This document shows positions 35,354 to 51,066 of a DNA stretch of 64,000 nt, piece by piece. The position numbers and the translations under genes are program-made. The notes under the pieces were generated by a model that was not told where the DNA came from, made no database searches, and was given only the letters and a program-made list of their open reading frames with translations. The stretch lies in NCBI GenBank assembly GCA_910591455.2, contig OU342822.1:18287154-18351153 (forward strand), written 5' to 3'. Source of the DNA: Pholis gunnellus. Its lineage: Eukaryota; Chordata; Actinopteri; Perciformes; Pholidae. Positions within the stretch are counted from its first letter, which is position 1; each line of letters begins with the position of its first letter.

Positions 35354-37701
35354 GCTAACAAACAAACCTCCAGATTAGTGCCGTGTGTGGCTGCTCACAG
35401 GGGCAGCCAGTTGAGGCACTAAGATCAGGCCTAAACTAAAAAGCCCGTCAATCAAGTTTGAAAGACGGGGGTCCGGTTCTACGTCGTCTCCCATGGGACG
35501 GGGGGGGGGGGTGAAAGCCACTAGAAAACGGCCTGATGGCCGGATGTCACTTCGGGGAGCATCGGGGAAGAGAAGTGAGCGCATGTCAGAAAGAACACTT
35601 CTCTTACACGAGTTACACGACACAGAGAGCGCCCAAAAAGCCAAGCCAACCCCCCGGCACCCGATCAGTGAGAAGCGCTGTCAGCGGAGCCCACTGAGCC
35701 GAGCTCCCAATTTACACTTGGGGTATTAGGTGGGACCCTAGCGTGACTGTGCACCAAAAAAAAAAAAAAAAACACACGGAGCTGCTTCGTATGCTCTCTG
35801 ATACTTGCACACATCCTGGGACAAGTTGGCGGCTCCAGCGAGGCGGAGAGAGAGAAGCTCATGTTTGAGTCATAACCTTGTTTCCTTTCAGATGTCGCAG
35901 GACCCGGCACCTGCTGATTGAGAGATGTGGAGATACGGTCTGCCACCGTAATTGGCTCCCCGCGTGGTCGGATAGCGGGGATACAAAATGTATGTTTGAA
36001 AGATGAAAAGGGGGGAGAGAGAGAGAGGGAGAGAGAGAGAGAGACAGACACAGTGGCACCGCCGTCGGGTGAAAGGAAAGGAGGGATATAAGCCTCAGAA
36101 GTTATCCATCTGAGAAGGGCAGTGTGACAGCACCAGCTCCAGAACAGACCAATGGATCTGGAGGAAGTTTAAGGCGGGTCATCCATGATGGAGTCCCCCC
36201 CAATGTCCTCAAAAATGGTGGAATTCTAATTTTCCAGATACAAATTCAATTGAACTTCTTCTATGTTTGGAAGCCATAGAAAGGAGGACAAAGGGAGGAA
36301 TTAAGTGCAGAAGGTTCCTGAGACGAGCAGCATACAGCGCGTGACAGGTTCATGCCAGAAGACAATGGGATGACGGGTCTAGCTACCTCTGCTGGCTCCC
36401 TGCAGATAACGCGAGCCTTTCGCGGTCGGCGGTGCCATTTTTTAACTCCAACCCAAAAGCACACTCTCATTCTTGCCGCTTCTGCATATTTATGTCCGAG
36501 CACAAAGAGCGATTGGACGGTCCTCATGAAGTCTATAGGAAGCGATGAGCGAGTATAGAAATACAGCTGTTCCCTGTAACAGCAGGGAGGAGAAAAACAC
36601 TCCAGAGCCCTTCACCCACACTGGCAGCGACATTTAAACAAGCAACCCGTATCAACTGAAATGAGACGAGCATATTGGTAGCATTTTTAGATTATAGCTC
36701 CTCTTTTCCATAATCACAGTCTAATTAGTCAGTTGCAAAATGTGACAGTTTTCCACAGCTGGCTCTGTTGAAACCAATAAGTATCTTATTTACTGGTGGG
36801 ATGTGCGTTTACTTTTGCCGAGAGACATCTACCTTTTCTCCTTTTAGCGCTACGCTTTTTTTAGTAACGCATCAACACCCGATTCCTCGCTGCCGAAATA
36901 AACCGAACACACGGGGTGATCACGATCACAACAAATGACCGTGGACGTTTTGTGTGACTGTGTTTTCCCCCTTAAGAATGTTCATCTTCCCGTTAGCGGA
37001 TCATCGCTTTGATACAGATCACAGTAGCAGTTAAATCTCCAATACACAGTCAGTGCACAAAGCCAGCTGTTGCATCCTTCATGGTGTGAATTAGAATGAG
37101 GAGCGTGTAGAATCGAGCGGGATGGGGATGCGGCACCGCACGGGGGGGGGGGGGTCTCGGTGGGTCGCAAGAGGAAAGATAATGTTGCAGCTCTAGACTG
37201 CGAGGGTTTTCTAACCAATCAGTGAAGGTGGTCCCCTGCGGCCAGTGTCAAACATGTCAAACAGATGCTGCCGTTACACATCAAAACGGACATGTGACCA
37301 GACGGTGGACAACATAGATCAGGCTGAAAATCGACTGCCATAAGAGAGTCGACATCAAATAAACTTGCAGTGAAATGACATTAGTAAAATGGTCTCAAGG
37401 ACCCCAAAATTGAATTTTTTGCAATGCAAGAAATCATATTTGAATAGAGGACTCTGTGTGCCCTAGAGGACTCTGAGGGCACACTAAATAATTCTTAAAT
37501 TGACTCTCCCTAGAAGGAAAAGCACAGACTTCATAAATGACGGCTCCGTTCTATTGTCCCAGTCGGCCATGACAGTTTGACAGTGAACCAGCATGAAGCA
37601 GGGAAAGGAACCTCAATGAACTACAGCAGCCTTCAGACAGAGAACGTCATGTCCTGATACACCGCAAATGGACAAAATACCAGATTTATAGAAATATTTA
37701 C

Positions 37702-37823
37702 CGAAAGTCGCTGGTGGTCAACCACTAAGGGAGGCTGGGGAGGGACTGGTTGTGGCTCTTCCTCCGTCTTTTGGGCAGACCCCCGCTCCGACGGGCTCAC
37801 CCTGCACGTCTCGGCTGTGGAAC
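37702..37823 (-). CDS. atad2b: atad2b, coding exon before the C-terminal tail
   Basis: The exon is 122 nt. It completes a Gly codon from the previous exon with two bases, then encodes 40 residues, STAETCRVSPSERGSAQ onward to EEEPQPVPPQPPLVVDHQRLS, ending in phase 0 at TTTCG/gtaaat. The motif E-E-P-x-P-V-P-P-x-x-x-V-V-D-x-x-R-L corresponds to the stretch just before the C-terminal tail in ATAD2B. The acceptor tttatttgag is weak but usable. An internal AGG/gtgagc could act as an alternative donor. The region looks disordered. Confidence 0.85.
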
Positions 37824-39121
37824 CTCAAATAAAAAAGACAAAATGGATTATTGATGAAAGAAGGGTTAATAATGAGGCTTATAAAGGAATACATACAGCG
37901 TGCTAGAAGAAAACAACCTCCAGTGAACGGCTGAGCTACATTTCAAACTTATGTTGGGGTGTTTGTCATGAACCGGTGAAAAAGCACCAACTTCATTTCA
38001 AGGAAAATAAATTCCAACTGCGGCGGCTGCAAGATGAATGCAATACTAGAGGAAAAATCTATTTTAAGCTACTCGCAGCTACTGAGGGCACAGTGTTTCA
38101 CATCTGGCCTCCTTCCTGTCCATTTAGAACAGTGCTGAAGAAACGCCTTGATGGAAACAAAAGGGCCTGGCTCAGCTTGTATTGGGGGGGCGGAGCACAG
38201 CCGGAGTCGTCTGTTTTGTTTGTGTTCTGTTGGCTGATCGTGCCATCCCTCTGATGGCTTCTCCGTATTCTAGGAGCGCCATTACCTCGGCTCTCCAGCT
38301 GGCCTGTGCTCGTCCAGAGCCAAACCACAGGCCCGCAATCAGACACACAAACGCATCGGCTCGTCTCCGACTGAAATACCACACGACAATAGAGAGGGCA
38401 TAGTGGCTCAGGGCAAAGCAGAGAGAAAAAAGCCAGCATTGTGAATATCAGGATTCATATCAGAAGGTGACATGTGTCTGCTAAGGCACCGATCATTTCA
38501 AGGCCCCGGAGTTCCTCCGTAGAAAGCTATCTGCTGAGCCAGGGGGTTGCTTTTTATATTCTGTCTGACTTATGTTGCATTATTCATGTCCGCTCTCCAT
38601 TTTTAAGAGATATACCAAGTGCAAATCAGAGGAGTTGGTTCATAATCAAAACAGTAATTTATCTGCGTAATTAAGTGGTGGGCAAAGCACTGACTGGATG
38701 TGTGAAATGTACAGATTTTGTTAAGTCGCTTAATTGCATATCTCTACTGTGAAGATCAAGTGATTAGCAACGAAAATGAAGAGAGCAAAACAAGTCTGAG
38801 AACTTTTTTCCTCCACTTAATAACTCCCTTCAGATGGAGTTAAAGTTTAGAGTATCGGCTTCTGAAGAAACTCTCCGTCTGGGTGATTAATAGCTTCTCC
38901 AGGGTGACAGATGGGCTCCGCAACTTCACCTGTGACCCAAAAGTCACTGACAGCAAAACATTATGCATCCAAGCAAACTAGGTTAAGATGTTATGTACCT
39001 GCATATTTGAATTTTGAGGGAATGCAGAAGACATTATAACATTGATAAGAGGAACTAAAAGCGGTTTGTTTTAATGAACCAGTTGTGGCATTGGAGCTGA
39101 CTCCTGGTCTAAGCTTTATAC
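37824..39121 (-). other. atad2b: atad2b intron, 1.3 kb
   Basis: This intron lies between the acidic-region exon and the next exon. Human ATAD2B has about twenty extra residues around this point (a KKYRKL-type motif), but I could not find a fish exon for them here. Nothing else is recognised. Confidence 0.7.
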
Positions 39122-39609
39122 CTTCTGGATCTAGCTCTTCCTCAGCGTTCTCCGTTACTGCACTCCCATCCTGGGCTGGGTGCTCCTGAGTTGGATTGCT
39201 CTCATGTTTGTCTTTGTGCTCTTCCCGTTCTGGTTCGTTAGAGCGCTCCGTCACGCTCCGAGGACTCCTTTTCTCTGCCTCGCCGCTCCTCTTGATGCCG
39301 TGCGAGTCCAGGCTGTCCATCGACTGTGATACTAAGAGACCCTCCGTGTGCTTAGGCTGGACCTCTGCACGTGAAGATTCGGACGTTTTAATCGGAGGCT
39401 GGAGATCGGCCCGCTTGGCCTGGCCGACGCCGCCTGCCTCGGGCTCAGACCTGCCACCGACGCAATGCAGCTTTGTGTGTTTCTCCGTGTTCTCGGGCTC
39501 CTCCTTCTTCTTCGGCGTCGGCTCTTCTCGGGCCCCGCTGGCATCTGGAGGTTCGGCAGGAGCTGCGACGGGGGGCTCGTTGGAGCTCTCCTCCTCTGTG
39601 GAGGGGCCG
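39122..39609 (-). CDS. atad2b: atad2b, acidic low-complexity exon, truncated by assembly gap
   Basis: About 162 codons are visible before the N run. The product starts GPSTEEESSNEPPVAAP, is rich in Glu, Ser, Pro and Lys (for example TPKKKEEPENTEKHTK), and ends EEELDPE plus one base at GAAG/gtataaag. The string STEEESSNE agrees with what I recall of the human ATAD2B linker between bromodomain and C-terminus, and ELDPEG resembles the human ELDKEG at an exon end. The other end of the exon lies in the gap. The region is likely disordered and carries few lineage-conserved residues. Confidence 0.85.
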
Positions 39610-40109
39610 NNNNNNNNNNNNNNNNNNNNNNNNNNNNNNNNNNNNNNNNNNNNNNNNNNNNNNNNNNNNNNNNNNNNNNNNNNNNNNNNNNNNNNNNNNN
39701 NNNNNNNNNNNNNNNNNNNNNNNNNNNNNNNNNNNNNNNNNNNNNNNNNNNNNNNNNNNNNNNNNNNNNNNNNNNNNNNNNNNNNNNNNNNNNNNNNNNN
39801 NNNNNNNNNNNNNNNNNNNNNNNNNNNNNNNNNNNNNNNNNNNNNNNNNNNNNNNNNNNNNNNNNNNNNNNNNNNNNNNNNNNNNNNNNNNNNNNNNNNN
39901 NNNNNNNNNNNNNNNNNNNNNNNNNNNNNNNNNNNNNNNNNNNNNNNNNNNNNNNNNNNNNNNNNNNNNNNNNNNNNNNNNNNNNNNNNNNNNNNNNNNN
40001 NNNNNNNNNNNNNNNNNNNNNNNNNNNNNNNNNNNNNNNNNNNNNNNNNNNNNNNNNNNNNNNNNNNNNNNNNNNNNNNNNNNNNNNNNNNNNNNNNNNN
40101 NNNNNNNNN
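39610..40109. other. assembly gap, exactly 500 N
   Basis: All bases are N. The round length suggests a scaffold filler of unknown true size. It removes the 5' part of an atad2b exon and its acceptor. Open frames running through it are artefacts. Confidence 0.99.
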
Positions 40110-44060
<3,951 letters not shown>

Positions 44061-44221
44061 CTGGGCCGGGCACTCCAACTCTTCCTGCCATCCCGGGTCA
44101 TTGGAATCGACTGGAGTTGGGGGGGGCCTCAATCTTGTAGCATTAATGAAGTATCGATCCGCCGCGCTCTCATCACCTGCGACTGATGGGGAGGAGCTTT
44201 GGGGTGAGGAGTCGTCGCCGT
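44061..44221 (-). CDS. atad2b: atad2b, probable coding exon of the variable region
   Basis: A 161-nt open segment has acceptor tttgtttttaag and donor CCCAG/gtagtc. It starts with two bases (joining the single A left by the exon at 54920-55048 to make Asn), then encodes 53 residues: GDDSSPQSSSPSVAGDESAA, DRYFINATRLRPPPTPVDSN, DPGWQEELECPAQ. Phase fits the upstream exon. The Ser/Pro/acidic composition fits the linker of this family, but I do not recognise a motif. A G8 run (44119-44126 on +) codes Pro residues. The exon has no internal ATG upstream, so simple ORF calling misses it. Confidence 0.6.
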
Positions 44222-45228
44222 CTTAAAAACAAACAAACTCACTCGGCCTTTTTATGAGTTTTTACACGACCGACCGACCGACCGGCCGGGATGCTGGGAC
44301 TCTTTTCATGTATCGAGTCAGAATCAGATTAAATAGTTGGAAGTAAAACTTGTGTGGAGGACAAAAGTACTATTGTTCCCTTTTTGGTCCAATGACAAAC
44401 AACTTTCTCCACCTCTCAATTAGATAAAGTTATAATTACATTTTCTACTGCATGTGTTTATGATATGATTCATATACTAACTAAATAATGTACTGTCTCA
44501 TATCCACTAGCAGCACTGAGAACATGCTGGTGACTAGTAACAGAGTAACAAGCAGGTGACGTGCATTATTTGGTTATGAGGATGACGTCACTATCTAAGA
44601 GTCTGCCTGTGCTCATCAGCATCATCAAGAAGTGCCATTAATCATTAAATGAAAGCATCTGCTCCACACACTGCGTTCAGTTGGCATGTTTAGAGATACG
44701 GACGGTGACAGAATGTAAATTCAGTCACTGCTTTGGTTTCCTGCTCTCAGCAGAAGCAATCAGAGCTTATTCTTGAAAACTATATTTTTACAACTCTGTC
44801 CCTTCTCAGGGGGATTTCAGCCATTTGTTTTTCCCTCTTCTATCTGAATCATTCCACTGAGCTGTAATTAACACAGCACAAAAGCTGCGTATCCCCTCCC
44901 GTGACTGCCGAACTAATTCCAATTGAATGGTTCCTAATCACTTAAACTAAATGAATAATTTAAAATTGTGTCTTTAGAAATATGCACACAAAGAAATGAG
45001 AGCACAATAACTACCGTAGATTAAGACTACAGGTCAACAGAAGTCCCCCTCAAACCGTTTGTTGCATAAATAATGAGCATCATAGATATTGTACATATAA
45101 AACACTGAGCATAGGTGGAGGTAAAATGAAGAGCATTTATCAGTCTGATTCCAAATGACTTCTATTCAGCTTCAGGGTAACAGTCAGTTTATGGTAAATA
45201 AACAGCAACTGAGCTTTAACCGCAATAG

Positions 45229-45232
<4 letters not shown>

Positions 45233-45264
<32 letters not shown>
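45233..45264 (+). repeat. (AT)n microsatellite, 32 bp
   Basis: A pure AT run followed by ACACATACAT. Confidence 0.95.
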
Positions 45265-45270
<6 letters not shown>

Positions 45271-45834
45271 CATATATTCAGACTCAGTGGAGTGCAGCTC
45301 TCCTCCAGCTGTGTCTGCAACGACCACAGCTGTAACACGTGATGGAATGAATACAACAAACACTGTGAAGCTTCGTCAAACATTCAAACCCAGAAAGCAG
45401 CGGCACAGAGACAGAACTCAGCGAGCTGTCAGTCACACGGCTCTCCTCTCCTCTCCTGGCGGAGGTGAACATCCCTACACACTGAAAACACCCGACTGAA
45501 AAGCAGCCTGAACCATATTTGCTTTGAGAGGTTTTTTAAATATGGAGTAAGAAAATATGCTTAAGCACGGGTGAGGAAGCAAAAGTGAAGACAACATGGG
45601 GAACACTGTAGCAGACGGAGAAAAGGGGCCCCGGGGTCATGAAAGGAAGACAGCTGTTTGTCACCTAATGTGACACTTCATGCTGACACTTAATGAAACG
45701 TCCAGATCAATAAAGGATGCCATCCTTGCTTCCTGAAATGAAAGAGATCACTCACTTCTCTCAAGTGCTATTTAGCGCTCTCTCCCCTCCCCCCTCTCTC
45801 ATAAAGGCCCAGACAGCCACACCGTCCTGCTCGT

Positions 45835-46010
45835 TTCAAGGAATAGTTCCACATTTCGGGGAAACAAAACGTATTTGCTTTCTTGCTAGAAATCAGATCA
45901 GAAGATCAACAGGACCCTCGAGTCTGTAAACTAAACATGAAGCCAAAGAAAACGGAGAGCTTAGCTTAGCATAAAGAAACGGAGGAAACGGCAACAACAA
46001 CCCTCCTGTC
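45835..46010 (+). repeat. interspersed repeat (GGAATAGTTCCACATTTCGG family)
   Basis: Starts AAGGAATAGTTCCACATTTC, continues TTGCTTTCTTGCTAGAAATC and AACATGAAGCC, and ends with GAGAGCTTAGCTTAGCATAA. A short GGTTAGCTTAGCACAAAGAC piece at 42260-42290 appears to be a fragment of the same family. Confidence 0.65.
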
Positions 46011-47374
46011 AGCACCGGATTCTATTAAGCCATAATTGTACTAAACAACTATCTGCTGTGTCAGCGCGTTTGTTGCGGTTTGCACCTTTAGCTGCGAGCT
46101 GCGTGTTGAGAGCCGTTGAGAGGCCATCGAAATGCGCCCCCATCTCGTATCACGCACCTTTAAAAGCCTAAACAGAAAGCCATTAACGCTAATGGACAGA
46201 TGAACCCAACAATTTGCACATTTCAAATCTGCCACCCTGCTTTTCAAAGTGCCAAGGACACGTTTATTTAAAAGCAGATAAATTGCTGCATGCAAATAGC
46301 TTCACTAATATAGTTTTTAACTAATAATTTGGAATATTTTTCAGTACAGGCATTTCACAGATCTCTATAAGTTGTCAGACTACTCTAAGGTGACTAAAAA
46401 AATGACTAAAAAAAAGAGTAAATACAGTGGTTACGGTGGAGGAAGGGAAGACATAATCCAGTCAGAGCATCCATCTTTGTCCCTCTCCTCTCTGCTGCTC
46501 AGTAAATGGCCGGTGGAATGACGGTGCCTGTGGTGCCCTCTCCTCAGAACACGGATACGCACTAATGCACCGGCAGCTCCAAGTTCTGTTGAGGATGTCA
46601 GCCTACATGCACACATACATACAAAGCAGGGTCTCAAGGCCTTCTGGGGGGAAAGGTCTGTCGCCCAGAGCAGAAACATGCATACAGACAAGCTGTACGT
46701 CGGGAGTGATGAGGTAGAGATCTGCTCGGGTTGGCTCATTTGACTGACGTCCGAGTTATCGCACCCTTTGTGGAGGAGAGCACACACCTGCCGGGAGCTC
46801 TCCGAGGAGAACAGTAATGTCGAACAGCTGGCCGCTAGTACTCGCCTACCATAGTGTGAATCTGACAATCAGGAAATGGTCAAACTACGCTCTGCTACAG
46901 CCAATCAGCTTGCTACGACAGCGATGGAACCAGCTCTGCATTAACATCAGGACGGAAGAAACTCTACACATCTGGAGACTAAAAACTCATCAGTTCAGAC
47001 TGCACTTTGGCCCATAATCTATCATCTCTTAATGTGGCACTTGAAGCAGTTCAGCATTTTTAAAGCGGTTGATCTTCTTGGACGATTCTTGTAAAAGGTC
47101 GATCAATTAATTGGCGACGACATGACGTCTTACAAACTATCGTATAACTTTGCAGTCCCAGTGAGCACAAGTCATTACTGACCCATTGTCAGTGTATTCG
47201 GCCACACAAACGTTCTCTCTCGAATATAACAACACTATTGGCTCTTGATAGCCATCGGCGAACTAATCGGCTATTTGCCTTTTTCCTGATCAGAATGATC
47301 GTTATTATATCGGCCTATATTGGCTACTATCTGTTGACGTCTAGATTCTTGCAAATGTTGGGGTTGAATGTCCT

Positions 47375-47425
47375 TAAAGTAAGTCGCTTTGGAGCAAAGA
47401 CGTTTAAATAAACGTAATGTAGCGA
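47375..47425 (+). repeat. SINE/LINE-type 3' tail fragment
   Basis: The sequence AAGTAAGTCGCTTTGGAGCA followed by AAGACGTTTAAATAAACGTA resembles the widespread fish tail motif with a GTCGCTTTGGATAAAAGCGT core. Only about 50 bp is recognisable. Confidence 0.5.
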
Positions 47426-50400
47426 CTGAAGTAAAATACGGCACACTACCATACCGCACCCTTTATCCTTCTACCAATTAAAAACACCTTATCATAGAAC
47501 ATCTGGAGGTCCTTAATGGAATCATCAGAGTCAGATTATTCCTGGATAAAAATGCTCCTGCTACGTTTGCTTTCACTCGGCTGAGAGTCTGACAGAAGCC
47601 CTGATCTGTGAAGGATAGCCGCTGTACTTTGTCGGAACACTTGATTAGATTAGATACCCTGTGAGTCTGCGGAGGGACTCGGCTCGTCACAGCTGTATAA
47701 TAATAGGACTCGGCAGAAAGGAACATTAAATTAAACACTTTTTTACACGGGGAGCCTTCGCTCTACATAGACACCTTACTGGAGGAGTTGTATAATTCAT
47801 TGACTTTTCATATGGTGGCAAATGAAGTCAAAATGAGGTCTCTTTCAGCTACATGCATGAGGTCATGATGTCTTAAACAAGTTATTAGGAAGGACAGTGA
47901 GAGATTATTTGCTCAAACAAAACGCTTTTCAATGCCCTACGATTGAAAAGTCGGTGCCCGGTGATCATCTGCTCTTCAGGAGTAATGCTCTTTTATTCCT
48001 AACATACACAACTAACAGACCTTTGCTTCCACCACATGTTAGAAGTCATATTCAACTGTTGAGACGGAGGGCTTCTGCTGTCAGACGGCATTAAGGAATA
48101 ACGCCGCGATTACAGATCACTGCTGCACCCACAATAAGAGTTTATAAAGAGTTTCTGCACAGAAGTAAAGTTGTGCTCTTCTGAAGTGTTCTTCAATAGA
48201 TAATATATCTCTCATCTGATAAAAACGAAAAATCTAATCCATAAATGCAACAGCAGTTATTGTCTTGCTCTCCTGGGGAGTGAAACTGGATATAGGTTTG
48301 ATCGTATGAAAGTCCAGACAGCGTCTAGACTCAGACTAATCCGAGCTCAAACTGCCCCATGGTGGAGCTGAGATGTTGGGGGGGGGGGGTGGGGGGTTGA
48401 CTATTGATTGCTCCCAGCGTTTGCTTTGGCTGAGTCAACAACTTTGCCTTCAGGCAGCGATCAAAACAGACACCAAAAATAAAAACCCTGCATAGTATTT
48501 ATTCTCAATAAAAATGCTCTTATTATGGAGAATGAAGTGTATTCGAGCGGTACTGTGCTAGTTCGTCAGCGTTCTTGCATCGTCATTGTGAACAGTCTTA
48601 AAGAGACTGAGATGCTGGTTCTTAACCGCCATTTGGGCTGCCGGTGCTTCCATTATGTTCCTAAACCACAGAAGATTAAATACCGTTTCTTTCTCGGGAC
48701 CTGGTGCAGCTGATAAGATTTGGCTAAATTACATGTTTTGATTCATACGACTCAAGATTTCTCGTTCACTAAAACCATTTGTATTACGTTATTCAACAGC
48801 TGTTCACAATGTTACTGAAACAAAGGAGATGGCGATGTACAGAGGTGATTCTGATTAACAACATGAATAGATAAGTGCTTATCTATAATAACCTCCCTAT
48901 GTATGAATCTGAAGTCGGGGTTGTACTTTGGGGAGATTTTCTGAGGCGAGGGAAGTTCACATATCTTCCCACACATATCTCACAATTACATTTCAAAACT
49001 TTTTCATAACTTCAAACCAATTTTCCATGACTGTAATAGTGTAATAAAGATCTGAGATTTGCAAATTACAATCGTTCCCAATACGCAAACCCTTAAATTG
49101 AATTAAGAATTCAAAAGTGCAGTTGAATGAAAGCAAAAGTTTGTACCACAATATCCTGCATTTACTGAGGAATAGAGTTGGACGTTAACTGCCCGGAAAG
49201 CTTTCAATGTGAGACAATCGAATACGAAAGCTCGGTAATCAATCTTGGTTTTGGTGATAATTCATTTTGAAGACCACTAGAGTGACGGCAATTCAACCGT
49301 ATGTTAATTTTAGACGACACAGTTTGCGGCTATGGATTTAACTGGATTCCGTAAGGTGCCGATGTACGACTGCATAAACAAATATAATGACGTCAACTCC
49401 CTAAACGGTGGGATGACAACGTTTGATTGATCTGAGAGTAAAACTTTACGGAAAGTCATTGAAAAAGTGAGAGACGGAGAGAGAGAGAGAGAGAGAGACA
49501 TTCACAGCCACTTGTCCGTGACCCCAGACCCTAAAATGGCGTGACGGTGCCACAACAACAAACATCCCAAAAGCATTAAAAGCTCTCCCTGAAATGTGTC
49601 ACGTTAATTCTGCATGAACACACCATCATTACCCAGAGACATGCTTCAGATGAGACAGTATGATAGACGATAATAAACAACAGTTCACGGGTCTGACCCG
49701 AGAGCCGACGCGTTGCAGAACCTCCCTCGACCCGTCGGGACTCGTCAGAATGACTGGTTAGCCGGGTTTTTGTTGAGAGCGATTGATGCATCTCATTATT
49801 GGGTTTAATGGAGATGTGCTGATTAGACTGGATGAGTGCGATTCTTAAAGAGTAATTTGATGTAATTAAAAACCCAGTCGGCGCACATTTCTATTCTTGT
49901 GGTGGTCTAATGTGACTCATGACGCTTAATGTGGCCATCCATTTCCCAGAGATGTGAGCACGGATGGCTGGGTTTGTGTTTGGGAATGTTAATCTCCACA
50001 GCACGACGTGTAGACGTGAGCTGATCTTATTCTGGGGATGACAATACGTCACAGCCAATAATCACCAAAAACCAAAACTACTCAACGGTGGATTTTTGAA
50101 AGTTAAGTCCACAAAATACACAAAAAAACGACACTAAAAATGAGAATAGTGGTTACCGTGATGTCCCCTGTGACAGGGTAATATATGGTAAATCAGACAA
50201 CCAGTTACTGAGTCTTCAAAACATCACGGCGTATAAATGCAAACCGTTATAAAAAGGTGCATCCTAATGAGAAACAGATACCGGTTCACTTTCCATCAAG
50301 CTGGGTTTGAGAAGTGCATAAAGTCCAAAAGATCATTTGAATCTAAACACACAAATCCATAAGTGGCTCCAACGAATCAGGCGCTAATGCATCATGTTTG

Positions 50401-51007
50401 TGCAATTGTTCCAGTCAATTACAAGTTATCAGAACCAAGCAGAGTGAGGGAACAAACCCCATTAAGCTGCTCGGCGTCACTAGCTTCTGATGTTTACCGA
50501 AATTGACTAATCGACTGCACTATGGTAAAAACAATGGGAGTAAATGCCCAGGAGACCTCGGAGAATGTTCTGACTGTAGCACAACCGTAATGCTGAGACG
50601 TTGCTCTGGTTTTTAATGTTGTAGAGAAAGTGAGAAAGAAATGGGAGACGGCCCACTTATCATAGAAAGCACGGCCTCGGGTCCGCTTTAATTGGAAAGG
50701 CAGGACAGCCGATCCCTTTGTGCAAATGTAAAGCCGTCTACCGGCAGATATTGACAGGACAGAAATTCCTGCAAAAGAAAAAGACCATCTCAAAACAATG
50801 AATGTGTCATTTGAGGTCCAGCCATCCGATTTATCAGACAATCAACAGACGTGTCGGCGTGTAGACACGGCAGGAATGCTTCCGAAGCGCTCCTCACTCA
50901 TTAGCACAGCTTGCAGTGAATCGGGCCTGCACGGAGGCAATCAATCAATCATTGCAGTGCAACTCTCCGGGCTCATTGGTTTCAGGCACAAGTGTAAGCT
51001 GTTTACC

Positions 51008-51010
<3 letters not shown>

Positions 51011-51064
<54 letters not shown>
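51011..51064 (+). repeat. (AT)27 microsatellite, 54 bp
   Basis: A pure, self-complementary AT run. Confidence 0.98.

Positions 51065-51066
<2 letters not shown>

Larger units (their letters stand above)
27879..37701 (-). other. atad2b: atad2b intron, 9.8 kb
   Basis: This is a large intron with no further coding exon that I can support. It holds (GT)n tracts (28196-28240, 28359-28398, 31429-31518, 33216-33246), an ATA/TAA tract (34974-34996), C19 (35335-35353), A17 (35756-35772), a GA-rich tract (36008-36045) and a G13 run (37141-37153). I see no recognisable transposon gene. Confidence 0.75.
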
